A stretch of 5,197 nt of DNA from Desulfobacterales bacterium (GTDB taxonomy: Bacteria > Desulfobacterota > Desulfobulbia > Desulfobulbales > Desulfocapsaceae), in assembly GCA_013042695.1 (NCBI GenBank), contig JABDPQ010000666.1, forward strand, positions 1 to 5,197. The letters run 5' to 3'. Made by a program: the position numbers and the translations under genes. The notes under the pieces were generated by a model. The model was not told where the DNA came from, made no database searches, and saw only the letters and a program-made list of their open reading frames with translations. The first letter of the stretch is position 1, and each line of letters starts with the position of its first letter. Of this stretch, positions 5,028-5,197 are shown piece after piece.

Positions 5028-5197
5028 TGCTTGATGTCAATATGATTTAACTGCCAGTAGCAAGGTTAAGCGGTTTTGTAAATAAAGGAACTAAAGCTTC
5101 TTCCTGATCAGGTATTTCTTTAAATGATTATAGAATGTTAACATTGCCAATGGATCTATACAGCTTATAGAAATAACATGATCCATCAGGTGCAGAG

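Larger units (their letters stand above)
4837..5197. other. Gene-poor right end
   Basis: These 361 bases hold the ribosome binding site of the DUF302 gene, a short palindrome (4862-4876) and a repeat copy at 5003-5027. I found no convincing promoter for the DUF302 gene; several AT-rich -10-like strings exist without a good partner at 16-18 bp. On the - strand a frame is open from the window edge to TAG at 5091-5093 (34 residues ending YNHLKKYLIRKKL). It could be the tail of an upstream gene, but this length is expected by chance in AT-rich DNA. Confidence 0.5.

Noticed and set aside
5091..5197. 34-codon open frame at the right edge on the - strand
   Set aside because: It is too short and has no recognisable motif. 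It could be the tail of a gene outside the window, but chance explains it equally well.

Overview
The window looks like chromosomal DNA from an anaerobic or microaerophilic proteobacterium, most likely of the deltaproteobacterial (Desulfobacterota) type. The basis is the protein style, moderate base composition, a probable selenocysteine codon (Sec use is common in that group) and a GGGGACAGACCACG-type intergenic repeat. This placement is inference, because there is no rRNA or marker gene.

Layout. At the left edge the 3' part of a two-ACT-domain GcvR-like regulator runs on the + strand (1-485). It is followed by a large imperfect palindrome (504-582) that separates it from a convergent block. 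Everything else recognisable is on the - strand, read from right to left: a secreted DUF302 protein (4384-4836), an OmpR/PhoB-family response regulator (3554-4258), its BaeS-like histidine kinase (2482-3549), a small secreted methionine-rich repeat protein (2015-2344), a small secreted protein with an in-frame UGA (1673-1987), and a secreted MsrA-MsrB fusion (591-1664). The right end (4837-5197) holds no convincing gene, but carries a short palindrome and a second copy of the 24-bp repeat seen at 504.

Main discovery. The stretch between the Met-rich gene and msrAB looks empty to a standard ORF search because TGA is read as stop. Reading the TGA at 1871-1873 as selenocysteine gives an intact 104-residue exported protein with a strong ribosome binding site and a SECIS-like hairpin at the expected distance. 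Aligned without gaps around the active site, its Sec falls on the catalytic Cys of the neighbouring MsrA domain and its Glu65 on the catalytic Glu of MsrA. It therefore resembles a stripped-down MsrA core, or an HMA/MerP-like domain of the same ferredoxin-like fold.

How the genes may work together (inference). Four co-directional exported products (DUF302, Met-rich protein, Sec protein, MsrAB) and a two-component system suggest an envelope stress module. The Met-rich protein, with a Met at every fourth position for 12 consecutive Mets, would act as a sacrificial oxidant sink or soft-metal binder. MsrAB, perhaps with the Sec protein, would reduce or handle the oxidised or metal-loaded form. 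The response regulator probably acts at a set of 11-bp-spaced TAAAG repeats (2423-2460) just upstream of the Met-rich gene. Several genes have corrected starts: msrAB, the kinase and DUF302 all have better Shine-Dalgarno-supported ATGs than the longest open frames.
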